Source: CADEER01 sp965216585 (lineage in GTDB: Bacteria > Desulfobacterota > Binatia > HRBIN30 > CADEER01). From it: DNA of 64,000 bases. The stretch lies in assembly GCA_965216585.1 (NCBI GenBank), contig CBDCGC010000003.1:4092001-4156000 (forward strand). Reading direction: 5' to 3'. The notes beneath the pieces are model-generated. The model had not been told where the DNA came from, made no database searches, and worked only from the letters and a program-made list of their open reading frames with translations. This document shows, piece after piece, positions 54,235-62,500 of the stretch; position 1 is the first letter of the stretch; every line of letters begins with the position of its first letter. The position numbers and the translations under genes are program-made.

Positions 54235-54648
54235 ATGAAATCGCAGATGCAGATTGGCGCCGCGGCGCGCGCCGCCGGGGTTCATGTCCAGACCCTGCGC
54301 TACTACGAACGGCGCGGCCTGTTGCCGCGGCCGCGGCGCAGCAGGGGAAACTACCGGACCTACGACGACGCAGCGGTGCGGCGCGTGCGGGCCATCAAGC
54401 GGGCCCAGCAACTCGGCTTCACTCTCGAGCAGGTTGGCGAGCTCGACCGCATTCGCAGTGGTTGTTCGAGCGCCGGCAGGCTGGAGTCCCTGGCAAAGGA
54501 GAAGCTGGCCGAGATCGACGGCAAGCTCGCCGATCTGCGCCGCATGAGGCGCAAGCTGCGCGAGGTGGTCGAAACCTGTGCCTGCGGTGGCGATCCGGGT
54601 CTGTGCGACGTCCTCGCGGAGCTCGGCAGCAGCCGGGGAGGGAAGTGA
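54235..54648 (+). CDS. merR: MerR-family regulator with mercury-type cysteines
   Basis: A 137-residue DNA-distorting regulator. The N-terminal winged helix reads 'GAAARAAGVHVQTLRYYERR', with 'GNYRTYDDAAVRRVRAIKRA' next, followed by a dimerisation helix. The Hg(II)-binding cysteines of MerR have counterparts here: C77 ('SGCSSAG'), C115/C117 ('CAC') and C124 ('GLCDVL'). The spacing is close to, but not identical with, Tn501 MerR. It is translated from a start just after its own -10 element and its stop overlaps the next gene's ATG (TGATG). Mercury is the likely signal; another thiophilic metal is possible. It autoregulates through the dyad at 54201-54222. Confidence 0.83.
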   Translation: MKSQMQIGAAARAAGVHVQTLRYYERRGLLPRPRRSRGNYRTYDDAAVRRVRAIKRAQQLGFTLEQVGELDRIRSGCSSAGRLESLAKEKLAEIDGKLADLRRMRRKLREVVETCACGGDPGLCDVLAELGSSRGGK

Positions 54649-55217
54649 TGGGAGAACGCGAACAGCCGGTCGCCTGTACGCTCGGCGAGGCCGATCAGGG
54701 GCGCCGCAAGGCCGAGCTCGAAAACGGTTTGGCCGATCTCATCCGCGAGGCGCGCCGACTGCCCGATGGCTATGCGCTGCGCTTCGCCGCCGACCCGGCG
54801 GCGCGGCGGGCGGTGGATGAGTTCGTCGCTTTCGAACGCCAGTGTTGCTCGTTCATGACCTACTCGGTGAAAGAAGAGGGGGGCTCAGTGTGGCTGACGA
54901 TGAATGGCCCCGAGGGGACGGCGGAGTTCGTCGAATCCTGGCTGCCCCGAACCGCGGCAGCGCCGCGCGGCGGCGCCGGCCCGCCTTTTGTCCGCCTCGG
55001 CTTGATCGGCACGGCGACGGCGCTCGCGGCCTTCGTCTGTTGTGGCACGCCGATCCTCGGCGCCGCCCTGGCGGCGGTGGGTCTCGGCGCCTGGTCGGCG
55101 GCGGTTGCGGCGGGCGTCGACATCGGCGCCAGCGCCCTGCTCATCGCCTCGCTCTGTGCACTTGCCGCCGCCTGGTGGCGGCGGGCGCGGACGAGCCCGT
55201 CGTGCGAGGAGTGCTGA
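54648..55217 (+). CDS. MerF/MerT-like membrane transporter fused to a Cys-pair cytosolic domain
   Basis: A 189-residue protein of two parts. Residues 1-100 are soluble, with C10 and a vicinal pair C66-C67 in 'FERQCCSFMTYSV', a domain often seen beside mer genes. Residues 114-176 form two or three membrane helices with a second vicinal pair C131-C132 in 'FVCCGTPILGAALAAVGLGA'. This resembles the MerF/MerT helix that moves Hg(II) through the inner membrane. The C-terminus ends CEEC (186-189). The chain of cysteine pairs suggests relay of the metal into the cytosol. No merA or merP is in the window, so the fate of the metal is unclear. Confidence 0.78.
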   Translation: MGEREQPVACTLGEADQGRRKAELENGLADLIREARRLPDGYALRFAADPAARRAVDEFVAFERQCCSFMTYSVKEEGGSVWLTMNGPEGTAEFVESWLPRTAAAPRGGAGPPFVRLGLIGTATALAAFVCCGTPILGAALAAVGLGAWSAAVAAGVDIGASALLIASLCALAAAWWRRARTSPSCEEC

Positions 55218-55292
55218 CATTCAGATCGTCTCTTCACATCGAGATCGCGCGTGCTGCCGCGCACCGCTCACTCGGGCGAGAAGTGCTGAGGT

Positions 55293-55886
55293 TCAACCCC
55301 TTTCTTCGCGGCGTTTCTTGCGCAGGTAGCGCCGCAACAGTGCGAGCATCGTCGAGGCTTCTTGGATGCCGCAGAAGGGCCAGCCGTCGAGCATGAGTGT
55401 GGGTACACCGCGAACGCCGGCGGCGTACGCCTGGCGGGTTTGATCGTCGATCGCCTCGCGCAACGCGGCTTCGTCGCCGAGATCGAGTGACAGGTCCAGA
55501 TCGCTGGCCAGGCGCATCAGTGAGTGGCCGTCTTCGATCGACCGCCCCTCGGCGAAGACGGCCGACCAGACGCGCTCTCTCCAGGCCGGCTCCGCTGGCG
55601 TGTTGGCGAGGCGCAGGCTCACGGCATGCGCCAGGCGCGAGTCGATCCACTGTGCCGGCATCCGCGCCTGCACGCCGAGATCGCTCATGGTGCGCAAGAC
55701 GTTGTCGCGGCGCTGGCCGGTGATCGCAGCGCCGCGCCGCCAGCCGGTGATCGGTGCCAGATCGATCGGTTGCCAGTCGAGCTCGATGGCCATCGCAGAG
55801 AGCTCGCCCGCGAGCCCGCCCAGCACGTGATGCGCTACGTAGCAGAGGGTCGACGAGAAATCGTAGTATACCGGAACGACGAACAT
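55293..55886 (-). CDS. DsbA/2-hydroxychromene-2-carboxylate isomerase-like protein
   Basis: A 197-residue thioredoxin-fold protein of the DsbA/FrnE/HCCA-isomerase group. 'VPVYYDFSSTLCYVAHHVL' is the active-site start, with a single Cys rather than CxxC, so disulfide oxidase chemistry is unlikely. The cis-Pro loop is 'GVRGVPTLMLDGWPFCGIQE'. The ATG at 55886 is chosen because the frame upstream runs through a 12-base tandem repeat that would encode PSAR units. It converges with the MerF-like gene. A glutathione-linked isomerase is one possible role; unconfirmed. Confidence 0.78.
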   Translation of the reverse strand: MFVVPVYYDFSSTLCYVAHHVLGGLAGELSAMAIELDWQPIDLAPITGWRRGAAITGQRRDNVLRTMSDLGVQARMPAQWIDSRLAHAVSLRLANTPAEPAWRERVWSAVFAEGRSIEDGHSLMRLASDLDLSLDLGDEAALREAIDDQTRQAYAAGVRGVPTLMLDGWPFCGIQEASTMLALLRRYLRKKRREERG

Positions 55887-56189
55887 CGCGGATGGCCTGG
55901 CGGATGGCCTGGCGGATGGCCCTGGCGGATTGGCCTGTACGGGTTCAGGCGATCTTTGGCAGTCGGGCCGCGGTACTTCAATCCGCAACGTGATGGTGGC
56001 GTGGTCGGCGCAGGTCGAATCCTCCCCAGGGTGTCCACTCGGCCCATCGCTTCGAGTTCCTCTGTCCGCTCTGTTGGACAGGCTCGCTGGTGTCGCTGAT
56101 TTGGCTCCGGAGTGCGCGGTTTATGGCACGCCTCTTGTTCTCTCCTGCAACGCATCGAACGGCAAAACGCCGCGCAGAGGAGAGAGACA
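55887..56189. other. Non-coding interval with a tandem repeat
   Basis: About 300 bases between divergent genes. Four near-copies of GCGGATGGCCTG occupy 55888-55937 (units of 12, 12, 13 and 13 bases). The rest shows no convincing gene; the open frames are short and lack domains. The end carries the ribosome site AGAGGAGAGAG of the next gene. Promoters were not recognised. Confidence 0.55.
55888..55937. repeat. 12-bp tandem repeat, four units
   Basis: The unit GCGGATGGCCTG is repeated at 55888, 55900, 55912 and 55925; the last two have one inserted base each. It touches the start codon of the DsbA-like gene and could alter its translation signals. Confidence 0.85.
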
Positions 56190-56927
56190 ATGGAACAACG
56201 ATACGATCGCCACTCGAGCTTTCACGCCGTGCCTCCGCTGGCTCACCCGATGCGGCACAGGTCGAGAAGAGCGGTAGCCATGTTGTTATGTGTGTCGCTG
56301 GCGTTGCTTACCTCGCGAGGTGCGCAGGCGCGTCCGCAAGGGCAAGCCCTCTGCCGAGCGCGCGTGCACACGATGGTTGCGGCGCAGAGCGTTCGCGCCG
56401 CCGAAGAGATGGAGCGCTGTCTGCGCCGCGGCGGCGGTTCGCTTTGTCGACCGTGGGAGACTCCCCCCGACGCCTTGGGGTTTCGCCACATCTCGGCGGA
56501 TGAACACCGCCTGGCTCGCGGGTTGGCCCGCGTCGAACGGCACGCGCGCGACAAGTTTCCGCGCAAGTGTGTTGGCGACTATGTGAGTTCCTACTTTGCC
56601 CCGATATGCGCGCGAGCGCGAGCCGGCGTGTTCGAGGCGAAGTTTGGTCTGACGGAGTGTGTGTATGTCGATCACTCACTGTCGTGGCTGCAGGAGATGT
56701 TCGACGAAATGGAAGCCAGCCCGGCGAGCCATGTGTGCAAGTTGCGCGTACTCCATCAAGCGCGCCTGGGCTACCGAGATCTCATTCGAGACGACAAAAG
56801 CGCCACCTTCGACAAGCGTTGGAACCGTGCGACGCGCAAGTGCGACGCCGCCGGTATCGCTCTCTACGAAGAACTGATCGACATTGCCACCGCTGCCGCG
56901 GTGCCGTTGCGGTTCTTCGATCGGTAA
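56190..56927 (+). CDS. Secreted cysteine-rich protein of unknown function
   Basis: A 245-residue protein with no recognised family. The ATG at 56190 follows AGAGGAGAGAG. A second ATG at 56250 begins 'MRHRSRRAVAMLLCVSLALL', a typical signal peptide ending at 'AQA', so the true start may be either. The mature part has eight cysteines (motifs 'ALCRARVH', 'MERCLRR', 'SLCRPW', 'RKCVGDY', 'PICARA', 'LTECVY', 'HVCKLR' and 'RKCDAAG'), an even number consistent with four disulfides. Many charged residues and predicted helices follow. It is isolated from its neighbours by long gaps. Confidence 0.65.
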   Translation: MEQRYDRHSSFHAVPPLAHPMRHRSRRAVAMLLCVSLALLTSRGAQARPQGQALCRARVHTMVAAQSVRAAEEMERCLRRGGGSLCRPWETPPDALGFRHISADEHRLARGLARVERHARDKFPRKCVGDYVSSYFAPICARARAGVFEAKFGLTECVYVDHSLSWLQEMFDEMEASPASHVCKLRVLHQARLGYRDLIRDDKSATFDKRWNRATRKCDAAGIALYEELIDIATAAAVPLRFFDR

Positions 56928-57391
56928 AGTCGGACATTGCTCGCCAAATAGAAGTGTTGAGCAACTGTCATCGTTCGCACCAGCTCGGGATCCATCCCGG
57001 GATCCGTGAAGAGGGCGGACTGCTAGCCTGGGGGTTCAAGCGTTCGAACTTGGCGGTTGCGGTCGCGCGCCCGATGACCCAGTGCCGGCTTCCGAAACCG
57101 CCGCTTCCCAGCCGCACATGGCCCTGATGGTCGGCGATCCAGCGCTGCACCCGATCGGTTGGGGCGAGGATCCGTTGCCGCCGATGAACAGTCGAGCGGC
57201 TCGGTCAACTCAATCTTCGCGTGTTCGCAAGGCGAATCGGGCCCTTTGAGCCGCGCGTGTATCTCGCGCTCCGAGGTGTTTGTCAATCCTTGATCCGGCG
57301 GGACGAGAGGGGCTAATAGTCGGAGCTTAGCACTTGATCTAGAAGGGCGGCGGCGCGCTGTTGGCGGCCGCATTGGGGAGGAATTGTCTGT
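56928..57391. other. Non-coding interval upstream of the TonB-system operon
   Basis: 464 bases with no convincing gene. A palindromic stretch around 56988-57006 (CGGGATCCATCCCGGGATCC) is the only clear structure. The last 20 bases hold the GGGGAGG ribosome site for the DUF3450 gene. I could not recognise a Fur-type box or a strong promoter, although this gap must contain the operon's promoter. Confidence 0.5.
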
Positions 57392-58195
57392 ATGGCGATG
57401 ACGCAAACGAAAAAGCGTCGAATTCGACGCGTGTTTCATTTCACCGTGGCACTCTTGTGCTCGTTTTGGCTCGGCGGGCCGTTACTCGCCGGGGCGGCTT
57501 CGGTGAGTGAGGCGGTCGGCCAGGAGGTCAAGGCGAACGGCGACTCGGCTGCCTCGCAGCGGACGATCGACAAGCTCAGTGATGCGACGGAAGATCTGGC
57601 GAACGATTACCGGGCCGCGGTGCAGGGGACGCGCTCGCTGGAGATCTACAACCGCCAGCTCGAGAGCTTGATCACCTCGCAGGACAAAGAGATTGCTTCT
57701 CTCGAGCAGCAGGTCGAGCGCGTCGCCGAGGTCGGGCGCGAGATCATGCCGTTGATGCTGCGCATGATCGACTCGCTCGAGAAATTCGTCGAGCTCGACG
57801 TTCCCTTTCTCCGCGAAGAACGCGGCGATCGGGTTCAACAACTGCGCGACATGATGGACCGCGCCGACGTGACGATCTCCGAGAAGTACCGCCGCCTCAT
57901 GGAATCCTACTCGATCGAGTACGACTACGGTCGCAAGATCGAAGCCTACAGCGGCGAGCTCGACGACGGCGGCGAAAAGCGCACGGTCGATTTCCTCCGC
58001 GTCGGCCGCCTGGCCCTGCTCTACCAGACGCTCGACGGGCAGGAGAGCGGCGTCTGGGATCAGACCGCGCGCAAGTGGACGAAGCTCGGCGAGGAGTACC
58101 GAAAGTCGGTTACCGAGGGGATCCGCATGGCGCGCAAACAGGTGGCGCCCAATCTGATTCGCATACCAGTCGTGGCACCGGAGGCGGCACAATGA
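57392..58195 (+). CDS. DUF3450 periplasmic protein of a Ttp-type TonB system
   Basis: A 267-residue exported protein: signal segment at about 14-36, then long helical, coiled-coil-like sequence ('RQLESLITSQDKEIASLEQQ'), and 'FLRVGRLALLYQTLDGQESG', a strongly conserved DUF3450 stretch. DUF3450 genes typically lead ttpC-exbB2-exbD2-tonB2 operons in Vibrio and related marine bacteria, as here. Its stop overlaps the next ATG (ATGA). Its exact function is not known. Confidence 0.87.
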   Translation: MAMTQTKKRRIRRVFHFTVALLCSFWLGGPLLAGAASVSEAVGQEVKANGDSAASQRTIDKLSDATEDLANDYRAAVQGTRSLEIYNRQLESLITSQDKEIASLEQQVERVAEVGREIMPLMLRMIDSLEKFVELDVPFLREERGDRVQQLRDMMDRADVTISEKYRRLMESYSIEYDYGRKIEAYSGELDDGGEKRTVDFLRVGRLALLYQTLDGQESGVWDQTARKWTKLGEEYRKSVTEGIRMARKQVAPNLIRIPVVAPEAAQ

Positions 58196-59553
58196 AGGTC
58201 CTGACCAGGTTTCTGGCAGTCGCCGTCTCGATCGCCGTGGCGCCGGTGGCGGCGCAAGAGCCCAAATCGCTCGGCGAGTTGCTCGAGGAGGTGCGGCGCG
58301 GTTCGGCTGCCGAACGCGCCGAGGATCGCAAGCGCGAGGAGGCGTTTCGCGCCGCCAAGGCGCAGCAACAACAGCTTCTCGCCGAAGCGCGGGCCAAGAA
58401 GTCGGCCGCCGAGAGCAAGTCGAAGCAGTTGGAGTCGGTCTTCGAGCAAAAGGAGCAGAAGCTCCCCGAGCTGCAGGAGAGTCTGCGCCTGCGCCTCGGT
58501 ACGCTCGGCGAGCTCTTTGGCGTCGTGCGACAGGTGGCCGGCGACACCGCGGGCCTGGTGCGCGACTCGATGATCTCGACGCAGATTCCCGAGCGCACCG
58601 AGTTCCTCGATCGGCTGGCGGAAAGCACCGAGCTGCCGTCGCTCGAGGATCTCGAAAAGCTCTGGTTCGTCATTCAACAAGAGATGACCGAGACCGGCCG
58701 TGTCGCCCGCTACGAATCCAACGTCGTCGCCGCCGACGGCAAAGAATCGACGCGCGAGGTCGTGCGGGTGGGCGTCTTCAACGCCATCGCCGACGGCAAG
58801 TACCTGCGCCTCGACAACGATACCGGCAAGCTCGTCGAGCTGGCTCGCCAGCCGGCGGCGCGCCACGTCGGCTCGGCGGCGGACTTCGCCTCGTCGCAGA
58901 GCGGTCTCCAGCCGCTCGCCATCGACCCGTCGCGCGGCCAGATCCTGTCGATGCTGGTGCAGAGCCCGACCCTGGAAGAGCGCATCCGCCAGGGCGGCCT
59001 GGTCGGCTACATCATCATCGGCCTCGGCATCTTCGGCCTGCTGGTCGCCCTCTACCGCTTCGTCTACCTCGGTTTGGTCGGCGCCAAGATCAAGGCGCAG
59101 CGCAAGCGCGATGAGCACGACAGCGGCAACGCACTGGGGCGCGTTCTGTCGGTCTACGACGACAACCGCAGTGCCGACGTCGAGACGCTCGAGCTCAAGC
59201 TCGACGAGGCGATTCTCAAGGAAACGCCGGCCCTCGAACGCGGCAACTCACTGGTGCGCGTGCTTTCGGTCGTCGCCCCGCTGCTCGGCTTGTTGGGGAC
59301 GGTGACCGGAATGATCCAGGTGTTCCAGGGCATCCAGCTCTACGGCACCGGTGATCCGAAGCTGATGGCCGGCGGTATTTCGATGGCCTTGGTGACGACG
59401 GTGCTTGGCTTGGTGATGGCGATTCCGCTGGTCTTGTTGCATTCGCTGCTCAGCGGGCGAACCAAATCCCTGGTGCAGATTCTCGAAGAGCAGAGCGCCG
59501 GCATCATTGCCCGGCACGCCGAGGGTGGGGGAGCCGGTGCAGCCTCTCGTTGA
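58192..59553 (+). CDS. TtpC-like MotA/TolQ/ExbB protein with long periplasmic domain
   Basis: A 453-residue proton-channel-family protein. It has a signal peptide (1-21, 'APVAAQ'), a coiled-coil periplasmic region (about 35-105), a mixed domain to about 265, a membrane helix ('VGYIIIGLGIFGLLVALYRF'), and the ExbB core 'VAPLLGLLGTVTGMIQVFQG' with two further helices. This is the layout of TtpC, which Vibrio needs together with TonB2. The start is set by ATGA overlap with the DUF3450 gene. Confidence 0.87.
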   Translation: MKVLTRFLAVAVSIAVAPVAAQEPKSLGELLEEVRRGSAAERAEDRKREEAFRAAKAQQQQLLAEARAKKSAAESKSKQLESVFEQKEQKLPELQESLRLRLGTLGELFGVVRQVAGDTAGLVRDSMISTQIPERTEFLDRLAESTELPSLEDLEKLWFVIQQEMTETGRVARYESNVVAADGKESTREVVRVGVFNAIADGKYLRLDNDTGKLVELARQPAARHVGSAADFASSQSGLQPLAIDPSRGQILSMLVQSPTLEERIRQGGLVGYIIIGLGIFGLLVALYRFVYLGLVGAKIKAQRKRDEHDSGNALGRVLSVYDDNRSADVETLELKLDEAILKETPALERGNSLVRVLSVVAPLLGLLGTVTGMIQVFQGIQLYGTGDPKLMAGGISMALVTTVLGLVMAIPLVLLHSLLSGRTKSLVQILEEQSAGIIARHAEGGGAGAASR

Positions 59554-60065
59554 TGCGTTCTGGTCGATCCGGGATTTCATCGATCTCGGCGGCAACGTCC
59601 TCTTCGCCATCATGCTGGTGACGTTCGTCATGTGGGCGCTCATTCTCGAGCGCTACGTGTTTCTGCGCACGGGATACAAGTCGGCGGTCAAGCACGTTCT
59701 CGACGAATGGCACGAGCGCAAAGAGCGCACTTCGTGGTACGCGCACCAGATCCGCCGCGAGTTGATTTCCAAGATGTCGATCGAGCTGAACCGCGGCATT
59801 CCCATGATCAAGACGCTGGTCGCGCTCTGCCCCTCTGCTCGGTTTGCTCGGCACGGTGACGGGGATGATCGAGGTGTTTCAGGTGATGTCGGTATCGGGC
59901 AGCGGCAATCCCCGGGCCATGGCATCGGGAGTGTCGAAGGCGACGATTCCCACGATGGCCGGCATGGTGGCGGCGATTTCGGGGTTCATTTTCAGCGTCC
60001 AGCTCGAACGGCGGGCCAGGAGCGAGACCGAGTGGGTGGCCGACGAGCTCCGGCCGGAAGACTGA
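59537..60065 (+). pseudogene. exbB: ExbB2 proton-channel subunit, interrupted by a +1 frameshift
   Basis: The reading frame starts at GTG 59537 (a GTG at 59525 is the alternative) with 'VQPLVDAFWSIRDFIDLGG' and one membrane helix, and runs correctly to 'IPMIKTLVALCP'. There the sequence has four Cs (59830-59833) where three would continue the family motif 'CPLLGLLGTVTGM'. The downstream half, 'MLGTVTGMIEVFQVMSVSGS' to 'ELRPED' (59844-60065), is intact in the other frame. With one C removed the protein would be about 176 residues, normal for ExbB2. It may be a sequencing error, a real inactivation, or ribosomal frameshifting; neighbours on both sides are intact. Confidence 0.85.
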
Positions 60066-60075
60066 GGAGATCGCA

Positions 60076-60483
60076 ATGCGACGCAAACACGTGCAGGCGG
60101 AAGAAGAGTCGGAAATCAACCTGACGCCGATGCTCGACGTCGTCTTCATCATGCTCATCTTCTTCATCGTTACCGCCTCCTTCGTCAAAGAGTCGGGAAT
60201 CGACGTCAATCGCCAATACGCTTCGCAGGCCGAGGAGAAGAAGTCGGCCAATATCTTCATCGCCATCGCCGAGAACGGCCAGGTGTGGATCGACAAGCGG
60301 CCGGTCGACGTGCGCGCGGTGCGTGCCAACATCGAGCGCCTGCACGCCGAGAACCCTCAAGGGGCGGTCGTCATCCAGGCCGATCGGGCGTCGAAGAACG
60401 GAATCCTGGTGCAGGTGCTCGACGCCGCCAAGGCGGCGGATGTCGAGAACGTATCCCTGGCGGCGGATGAGAACCAGTCGTGA
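60076..60483 (+). CDS. exbD: ExbD/TolR-family biopolymer transport protein
   Basis: A 135-residue inner-membrane protein with one helix. 'ESEINLTPMLDVVFIMLIFF' holds the essential membrane Asp (D21) that takes part in proton flow. The periplasmic part ends 'ILVQVLDAAKAADVENVSLA'. Works with ExbB and TtpC to energise TonB. The ribosome site is GAGGAG; the stop overlaps the tonB GTG. Confidence 0.93.
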   Translation: MRRKHVQAEEESEINLTPMLDVVFIMLIFFIVTASFVKESGIDVNRQYASQAEEKKSANIFIAIAENGQVWIDKRPVDVRAVRANIERLHAENPQGAVVIQADRASKNGILVQVLDAAKAADVENVSLAADENQS

Positions 60484-61097
60484 TCTTGCGCTACCTCACA
60501 TCGATCATCGCCTCCGCGTTGATCACTCTTGGCCTCTTCTACCTGATGCAGTCGCTGATCGGCCGCGATGCCTCGCTCGGCTACGAACGGCAGAAGCGGA
60601 CCGTCTTCGACTTCGTTCGTTTGAAAAAGGACGAGCGGGTCGAGCGCAAGAAACGCGACAAGCCGCGCAAGATCGAGCGCAAGGAGCCACCGCCACCGGC
60701 ACAGATGCCGGTCACCAAGCTGTCGAAGGCGCCGGTCAAGCAGGTCCTCAAGGTGAACGCGCCGCCGTTCCGCCCGCAGGTGGCGATGGCGGGCGACCCG
60801 CACCTCGGCGGCTCGGGCAGCGATTCCGACATCGTGCCGCTGGTGCGGCCGCTGCACCGCTACCCCAGCCGCGCCCAGGCGCGCGGTATCCAGGGCTGGG
60901 TGCATCTGCGTTTCGACGTGACGCCGGAGGGGACGACGACCAACATCGTCGTGCTCGACGCCGACCCGCAGGGGACTTTCGACCGCTCGGCCAAGAAGGC
61001 GGTGGGCAAATACAAGTACAAACCGCGTATCGAAAACGGTTTGCCGGTCATGCGGCCGGGTGTCGAGGTGGTGTTGTCGTACGAGATGGAAGGATGA
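60480..61097 (+). CDS. tonB: TonB2-type energy transducer
   Basis: A 205-residue TonB. The GTG start (overlapping the exbD stop) gives an N-terminal helix 'LRYLTSIIASALITLGLFYL'. A basic linker with a short 'PPPP' and no long Pro-Lys spacer is typical of the TonB2 group. The C-terminal domain has 'YPSRAQARGIQGWVHLRFDV' and 'KKAVGKYKYKPRIENGLPVM'. It connects the proton motive force to outer-membrane receptors. Confidence 0.93.
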   Translation: MILRYLTSIIASALITLGLFYLMQSLIGRDASLGYERQKRTVFDFVRLKKDERVERKKRDKPRKIERKEPPPPAQMPVTKLSKAPVKQVLKVNAPPFRPQVAMAGDPHLGGSGSDSDIVPLVRPLHRYPSRAQARGIQGWVHLRFDVTPEGTTTNIVVLDADPQGTFDRSAKKAVGKYKYKPRIENGLPVMRPGVEVVLSYEMEG

Positions 61098-61170
61098 TGG
61101 GACGGCGATGGAGCGACGGGCGGGGCGGCTCGTTCGAATCGATTGGTATGATCCAATCCGGAGGCGAGCC

Positions 61171-62499
61171 ATGCGGGGCTTAGTCCGAACTCTCATCGCA
61201 GCGCTTGCGGCGTCGGTCGCGCTGGCGAGCCCCGCTCTCGGCAAGGACGAGAAGCGCCGCGCCAAGCCGAAGCCGCAGACCCGGCGCATCGAATCGACCG
61301 GCAAGTTCGCCTTCAAGCGTCTGGAGCGGGCGCAAAAGGCGTTGTCGGAGGGCCGCACCAGCGAGGCTCTCGGCGCCCTCGAGGAGCTGCGCGGTCGCGA
61401 GGCCAAGCTCAGCGACCACGAGAGGGCGATGATGTGGCAGACCTTTGCCTACGCCTACTCGAGTCAGGAGCGCTACGCCCAGGCCGCCCAGGCCTTTGAG
61501 AAATGTCTGGCCACCGATGCGCTACCGCCGCAGGCGGTTACCAATGCGCGCTACAATCTGGCCCAGCTCTATCTGGTGCAGGAGAACTACGGCAAAGCGA
61601 TCGAGAACTTCGAGATCTGGTTTCGCTCGGCTGAGAATCCCAACGCCGACGCCCACCACATGATGGCCGCCGCCTACTCGCAGGCGGGCCGGCCGCGCGA
61701 GGCGCTGCCGCACGCCAAGAAGGCGATCGCCAAGACCAACTCGCCAAAGGAGTCCTGGCTGCAGTTGCTGCTCTCGCTGCACATTCAGTTGCGGCAATTC
61801 GGCGACGCGACCGGCGTGCTCAAGAAGCTCATCGCCGTCTATCCCAAGAAGACCTACTGGATGCAGCTGGTGTCGGCCTACACCGAGCTCGACGACAAGA
61901 AAAAAGCGCTGGCGACGATGGAGCTGGCGGAGCGGCAGCGCTTCCTGGCGTCGGAGAACGAAGTTCGCAACCTCATCCAGCTCTACCTCTACAACGATCT
62001 TCCCTACCGCGCGGCGCAGACCATTGAAAAGGCGATTGCCGGCGGCCGCCTGCCCAACAACGCCAAGAATCAGGAATTCCTCGCCAACACCTGGTTGCAC
62101 GCACGCGAGCGCGACAAGGCCATCGCGCCGCTCGAACGCGCCGCTGAAATGGCGGGCAACGGCAACCTCTTCGTTCGCCTCGGCCAGGTTCACCTCGCCG
62201 AAGAGCGCTGGGATGCCGCGCGCACCGCCCTCAACAGGGCGCTACAAAAAGGCGGCTTGCGCGACACCGGCAACGTGCACCTCATGCTCGGCATCGCCAG
62301 CGCCAGCGAGTCGCGCTGGAAAGAAGCGAAGAAGGCGTTCAGCGCCGCGCGGGGCTACGACAAGTCCGCCAAGTCGGCATCGCAGTGGCTCAACCACATC
62401 GAGGAAGAGCTGACCCTCGACGAGTACGAAGAATCCCTGAAGAAGGCCGCCAACGAAAAGAACGAAGAAGAACCCGAAGAAGCCAAGCCAGCCTCCTGA
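61171..62499 (+). CDS. TPR-repeat periplasmic protein of the TonB operon
   Basis: A 442-residue protein with a signal peptide (1-24, ending 'SPALG') and repeated TPR helices: 'MMWQTFAYAYSSQERYAQAA', 'NARYNLAQLYLVQENYGKAI', 'HHMMAAAYSQAGRPREALPH', and more. The tail is highly charged (KKAANEKNEEEPEEAKPAS). The ATG at 61171 has GGAGG upstream; the open frame before it crosses the tonB end. TPR proteins close Ttp-type operons in Vibrio and may act as an assembly scaffold. Confidence 0.85.
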   Translation: MRGLVRTLIAALAASVALASPALGKDEKRRAKPKPQTRRIESTGKFAFKRLERAQKALSEGRTSEALGALEELRGREAKLSDHERAMMWQTFAYAYSSQERYAQAAQAFEKCLATDALPPQAVTNARYNLAQLYLVQENYGKAIENFEIWFRSAENPNADAHHMMAAAYSQAGRPREALPHAKKAIAKTNSPKESWLQLLLSLHIQLRQFGDATGVLKKLIAVYPKKTYWMQLVSAYTELDDKKKALATMELAERQRFLASENEVRNLIQLYLYNDLPYRAAQTIEKAIAGGRLPNNAKNQEFLANTWLHARERDKAIAPLERAAEMAGNGNLFVRLGQVHLAEERWDAARTALNRALQKGGLRDTGNVHLMLGIASASESRWKEAKKAFSAARGYDKSAKSASQWLNHIEEELTLDEYEESLKKAANEKNEEEPEEAKPAS

Positions 62500-62500
62500 C

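Noticed and set aside
55888..55937. Possible CRISPR or origin iterons
   Set aside because: Only four contiguous 12-13 base units, with no spacers and no initiator gene or AT-rich melting region.
57023..57439. Minus-strand open frame of about 138 codons in front of the DUF3450 gene
   Set aside because: It overlaps the start of a well-supported gene, is Arg/Pro-rich with no motif, and lacks a ribosome site.
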